From: Mariprofundus micogutta | GTDB taxonomy: Bacteria; Pseudomonadota; Zetaproteobacteria; Mariprofundales; Mariprofundaceae | Direction of reading: 5' to 3' | NCBI RefSeq assembly: GCF_001895085.1 | Contig: NZ_BDFD01000004.1 | Location: 1 to 64,000 of the forward strand | DNA: 64,000 nucleotides | In this document: in pieces, positions 60,807-64,000 of the stretch | Layout of the letters: the number at the start of each line of letters is the position of its first letter | Numbering within the stretch: position 1 is the stretch's first letter | Notes under the pieces: model-generated | What the model saw: the letters and a program-made list of their open reading frames with translations, nothing else | Told to the model about the DNA's origin: nothing | The model's database searches: none | Position numbers and translations under genes: made by a program

Positions 60807-61814
60807 TTATTTGCTTGAGGGAGCAATGCCCATCCTGCCTGTGGTCATCAGCAACTCTTCCATCTTTTCCTGTCTGGCGCGTTTGCTGGCCTTGATTTCA
60901 GGTTTCTCTTTCATCAACTTCCATGGGTTGCGTCTGATATCATCAGAGAATGCTTCGAGATTCTCCGATGCCAGACGCAGCTCAAACAACGTTCTGTATA
61001 GGTTTTCCCGGTTGTCGATCATGGATGCATTGAGAGCTTCTGTTGCTTTGGTTCCACTCTCGAAAAACTCACGACCGGCTTTGGCTGTTTTAGGTAGTTC
61101 GGAGGCGAACGCGTCCAGATCTTTGCGATGGCTGCTGACCAGCTGATTGATGCTTCGGCTGGTTTGTCGAAGTTCTCTGAGGATGGCGGGAAGTTCCACC
61201 TCCAGAGTATGCATGGTTTTGTTCATCGACTCAGTTGTACTGCGGATCTGTTGCCTGTTTTCTTTGATCATGGATGCGAGTTCTTCAGCAGCATTTCCAC
61301 TGTTTTTAATCAGCTGTTGCAGGCTCTGTTTACCCTTTCCATCACCAATGCCTGACGAGAGGGCGCCTGTGAGGGCTCGAATGTCATCTGTAATACCCGA
61401 TGCCTTGGCAATAAAAGTGTTGATATCACCGGATGGGTCAGAGGGTATGATGGCTCCTTCAGCGAGTAATTCGGTATCATTCGGGTCAGCTGTCAGGGCA
61501 AGGTTCTTCTCACCGACAAGGCCTCGACCAATGATTGATGCACGAGTTGAGGAGGGCAGTTTTACATCCGGATTCAGGGCAATCCGAACCAATGCATGTC
61601 CTCCCCTTAAGCCAATCTCCTGAACAATACCAACCTTGACGCCAGCCATGAGAACGGGGGATTGAATATCCAGACCGAGGGTGTCGTCAAATAAAGATTC
61701 TACAATGTTATTATCCTGTTTCGGCCATGCGATGTCACCAATCTTGCCGGTAGCAAAAGCGAGCAATAAAAGGGCGGCAAGTACAAAGGCACCGAGACGT
61801 GCGTGTGGATTCAT
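60807..61814 (-). CDS. MlaD-like MCE-domain substrate-binding protein
   Basis: 335 residues: a single N-terminal transmembrane anchor (about 9-25), an MCE domain (about 40-115) with VLMAGVKVGIVQEIGL and ASIIGRGLVGEKNLAL, then a long helical tail (about 140-310) predicted as coiled coil. Escherichia coli MlaD is only 183 residues, so the tail is a marked extension, closer in layout to longer MCE proteins that may span toward the outer membrane. Overlaps mlaF by four bases. Part of a phospholipid ABC transporter. Confidence 0.9.
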   Translation of the reverse strand: MNPHARLGAFVLAALLLLAFATGKIGDIAWPKQDNNIVESLFDDTLGLDIQSPVLMAGVKVGIVQEIGLRGGHALVRIALNPDVKLPSSTRASIIGRGLVGEKNLALTADPNDTELLAEGAIIPSDPSGDINTFIAKASGITDDIRALTGALSSGIGDGKGKQSLQQLIKNSGNAAEELASMIKENRQQIRSTTESMNKTMHTLEVELPAILRELRQTSRSINQLVSSHRKDLDAFASELPKTAKAGREFFESGTKATEALNASMIDNRENLYRTLFELRLASENLEAFSDDIRRNPWKLMKEKPEIKASKRARQEKMEELLMTTGRMGIAPSSK

Positions 61815-62608
61815 CGTTGGATAGCCTCCTCTATCTGTTTGCCCCAGATGCTGCAGTTGATAGGTCCTTCAGCCTTTCCTTCAATAAACTGTCTGAGCAT
61901 AGGGTCCTGATCAGAGTCTAGTTCATTGGCCGGGATTTGCCTATGTACACGGCCGTGGCAGAGCAGGGCGATGTGGTCACTGATCATAGCCGCACTTTTC
62001 ATGTCATGGGTGATACTGAGGATCGTGGTGCCGGAATCTTTATGCAGTCGTACGATCAGTTTGTTGATGACATCAGACATGATCGGATCAAGGCCGGTGG
62101 TGGGCTCATCAAAAAAAACAATATCAGGTTTGTGGCAGATGGTGCGTGCAAGCCCAACGCGTTTGGCCATGCCGCCGGAAAGTTCAGATGGCACTTTGTC
62201 TTCGATACTATGCAGGCCTACCCATTCAAGCACTTCTATTGCACGCTCTTTTGCTTTTGTTTGGCTGAGGCCTCGGCGCAACAGTGCGAAGGAGACATTT
62301 TCCCAAACGGAAAGCGAATCAAACAGGGCGGCACCTTGAAATAACATGCCAACACGTTGCATACGCTGCAGTTGTTCATGTTCAGGCAATGCGAGCCAGT
62401 TCTCTCCATCGATCAGAATTTCACCGGCGTCAGGTTTAATAAGGCCCAGGATGCATTTGATTAATACGCTTTTGCCGGTTCCTGACATACCGATAACCGT
62501 GGTGGATTGGCCCGGCATGATATCCAGGTCTGCACCATCTAAAATGATCTTGTCATCAAAGCGTTTGTGGAGTCCTTTGATGCTGATGCGTGGTATTGTG
62601 TTGTTCAT
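61811..62608 (-). CDS. mlaF: MlaF-type ABC transporter ATPase
   Basis: 265 residues. Seen: Walker A GMSGTGKSVLIKCI, ABC signature LSGGMAKRVGLAR, Walker B DIVFFDEPTTGLDP and the switch His in LSITHDMKSA. The LSGGMAKRVGLAR form is characteristic of MCE-linked ATPases. Overlaps mlaE and the mlaD-like gene by four bases on each side, so all three are translationally coupled. Confidence 0.95.
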   Translation of the reverse strand: MNNTIPRISIKGLHKRFDDKIILDGADLDIMPGQSTTVIGMSGTGKSVLIKCILGLIKPDAGEILIDGENWLALPEHEQLQRMQRVGMLFQGAALFDSLSVWENVSFALLRRGLSQTKAKERAIEVLEWVGLHSIEDKVPSELSGGMAKRVGLARTICHKPDIVFFDEPTTGLDPIMSDVINKLIVRLHKDSGTTILSITHDMKSAAMISDHIALLCHGRVHRQIPANELDSDQDPMLRQFIEGKAEGPINCSIWGKQIEEAIQR

Positions 62609-63369
62609 CCGAACATCCAGGCGGTAAGGAAATAGTCTGAGATAAGGATGCTCATGCAGGAGATAACGACTGCGCGTGTTGTCGCTGTGCCAACCCCTTC
62701 TGCACCACCTTTGCAGTTAAATCCCTCTGTGCAGCCTATCAGGCCAATCAGCATGCCGAAGAATGCAGCTTTAATGAGACCGGAGTAAAAATCCGGTAAC
62801 TCCATATAGATGGTGGTGTTTTCGATATATACCGCGGGGTTCTGATCGAGAACGTGTACGCTGATGGCATAACCGCCGTAGATGCCAATGAAGTCTGCAA
62901 TGACAACCAATAATGGCATCATCAGTGTGACTGCAATCAGGCGCGGTAGAATCAGATAGCGGACCGGGTCAGTTGATAGTGTCCACAGGGCATCGATCTG
63001 TTCGGTGACACGCATGGTGCCGAGTTCTGCTGCAAAGGAGGCACCAACCCTGCCCGCAACCATCAGACCAACCAGTACAGGCCCGAGCTCTCGAACTACG
63101 GACATGGAAACGACAAGGCCGGTCAGGCTTTCGGCAGCAAAACGGTGGAATACGATGTACGACTGTAGTGCCAGTACCATGCCGGTGAACAGGGCGGTTA
63201 GCATGACCACCGGAAGGGATTGTACGCCGACCTCTTCGGCTTGCTGAAGCAGCATGCGGAAATGCCATGGTCTTGAGATCAAACGTTTGCTGGCACCGGC
63301 AAAGGTTGAGGCGTACAGGCCTAGGCGAATACAGAGACTTTCTACGAGTCTGCCGGTGGCGGTTAGCAT
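62605..63369 (-). CDS. mlaE: MlaE-type ABC transporter permease
   Basis: 254 residues with five or six transmembrane helices. Seen: the family's LPVVMLTALFTGMVLALQ, ELGPVLVGLMVAGRVGASFAAELGTMRVTEQIDAL and GVGTATTRAVV segments. Inner membrane channel of the lipid transporter. No mlaB (STAS) or mlaC gene accompanies it in the window. Follows alr by nine bases. Confidence 0.95.
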   Translation of the reverse strand: MLTATGRLVESLCIRLGLYASTFAGASKRLISRPWHFRMLLQQAEEVGVQSLPVVMLTALFTGMVLALQSYIVFHRFAAESLTGLVVSMSVVRELGPVLVGLMVAGRVGASFAAELGTMRVTEQIDALWTLSTDPVRYLILPRLIAVTLMMPLLVVIADFIGIYGGYAISVHVLDQNPAVYIENTTIYMELPDFYSGLIKAAFFGMLIGLIGCTEGFNCKGGAEGVGTATTRAVVISCMSILISDYFLTAWMFG

Positions 63370-63378
63370 CAGCTCTGC

Positions 63379-64000
63379 TTACACCGCTTTTCTTCTTACC
63401 CGTTCGCCGACACCGGTGAACAGTGTATAGCTGATTGTATCCAGCGATCTGGCTACATCATTGGCAAGTATGTTCTCTCCCCAGAATTCCACAGCATCTC
63501 CCGGTTTGGTGTCCGTGTCAGTCACATCAATCATAGTATAGTCCATACAGACACGTCCTACGATAGCAAGCTTCTGGCTATGTATAAAAACATGCCCGTG
63601 ATTGGAGAGGGAGCGTGGCACGCCATCGGCATAACCAAGACCGACTACGGCAATTGTCATGGCCTGATCGGCAGTGAAAGTGGCCCCGTAGGAAACCGAA
63701 ACACCAGCAGGAATATCGCGAACCTGCATGATCTCTCCTGTCAGAGTCATGACTGGTTTCAGGCCAATGGGTTGCGCTGCGACAGGCTCGGCACCGTAAA
63801 GTGCAATGCCCGGACGCACGGTATGATATGTATGCTCAGGCATGGAAATAATTCCTGCACTGTTAAGCAGAGATCTGGGTAGTTCGGGTGAGATCTGATC
63901 GCACATCTCATTGAAGGCTACGGCTTGTTTCTGATTCATCTGGTGATTTGGCTCATCTGCACAGGCAAGGTGGGACATTAAGCCGCACACATTGATTTCA
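63379..64000 (-). CDS. alr: alanine racemase, C-terminal part (gene continues beyond the window)
   Basis: About 207 residues of a longer protein; the frame is open at the right edge. Seen: GLMSHLACADEP, the substrate-binding RPGIALYGAEP, the catalytic-Tyr segment GVSYGATF, GLGYADGVPRSLS and VGRVCMDYTMIDVT, all of the Alr C-terminal half. The PLP-binding lysine lies in the missing N-terminal part. Makes D-alanine for peptidoglycan. mlaE begins nine bases after its stop, so envelope precursor and lipid transport genes share a transcript here. Confidence 0.95.
   Translation of the reverse strand, partial: EINVCGLMSHLACADEPNHQMNQKQAVAFNEMCDQISPELPRSLLNSAGIISMPEHTYHTVRPGIALYGAEPVAAQPIGLKPVMTLTGEIMQVRDIPAGVSVSYGATFTADQAMTIAVVGLGYADGVPRSLSNHGHVFIHSQKLAIVGRVCMDYTMIDVTDTDTKPGDAVEFWGENILANDVARSLDTISYTLFTGVGERVRRKAV

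Overview
The window is 64 kb of chromosome from a Gram-negative proteobacterium. Signs of an outer membrane include LolB, an OmpA-type lipoprotein, an MCE/Mla lipid transporter, heptose phosphatase GmhB and several lipobox signal peptides. Respiratory and redox traits include a diheme cytochrome c peroxidase, a cupredoxin, a b561-type cytochrome and a membrane pyrophosphatase with the K+-dependent sequence signature. Base composition is close to even. A zetaproteobacterium of the Mariprofundus type, or an early-branching gamma/beta lineage, would fit, but this is a low-confidence inference from gene content only.

Layout. 1-3.1 kb: a truncated PAS sensor kinase and a SulP anion transporter. 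3.1-5.7 kb: a secreted small protein translationally coupled to an OmpA lipoprotein, then hflD diverging from a ferritin-like DUF455 gene. 5.7-10.3 kb: a tight unit of cupredoxin, diheme peroxidase and membrane-bound hybrid histidine kinase. 10.4-15.2 kb: mfd-serB and an orphan receiver-DHp protein. 15.3-19.0 kb (+): mgtE, trxB, gmhB, plsC. 19.3-24.8 kb (-): DUF4389 protein, membrane and soluble pyrophosphatases, ychF, pth, rplY. 24.8-27.7 kb: an interruption of the usual prs-rplY-pth-ychF order by a 32-residue membrane miniprotein, a nitrilase and an M20 amidase. 27.7-33.5 kb (-): rplM-rpsI, then a JAMM protease, TPR lipoprotein, lolB, ispE, tRNA-Gln and prs. 33.7-39.8 kb (+): K+ channel, guaB, guaA, FKBP isomerase, cytochrome b561. 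39.8-43.7 kb (-): ileS, ribF. 43.8-46.9 kb: a membrane hydrolase-family gene, an IS1182-type insertion sequence, and an AT-rich orphan gene bracketed by inverted repeats. 46.9-52.8 kb: nth, a solitary pilP-like gene, dut, coaBC, bcp, ispH (+) and purB. 53.0-59.9 kb (+): tRNA-Leu, tig-clpP-clpX-lon-hupB and a duplicated tRNA-Val/tRNA-Asp pair. 60.0-64.0 kb (-): alr (partial), mlaE, mlaF, mlaD-like and a TPR protein.

Most of the window is ordinary core genome: protein quality control, nucleotide synthesis, tRNA and ribosome functions, envelope lipid transport. The parts that depart from this are the cupredoxin/peroxidase/kinase unit, two proteins carrying a histidine-kinase DHp domain without a catalytic ATPase domain, the nitrilase/amidase interruption, the IS inserted inside one of two inverted hairpin motifs around an orphan ORF, a long inverted repeat between guaB and guaA, and the solitary PilP. 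I found no CRISPR array, prophage or recognisable defence system. Gene starts were moved inward from the longest frame where a ribosome binding site, lipobox or gene overlap favoured an internal start.
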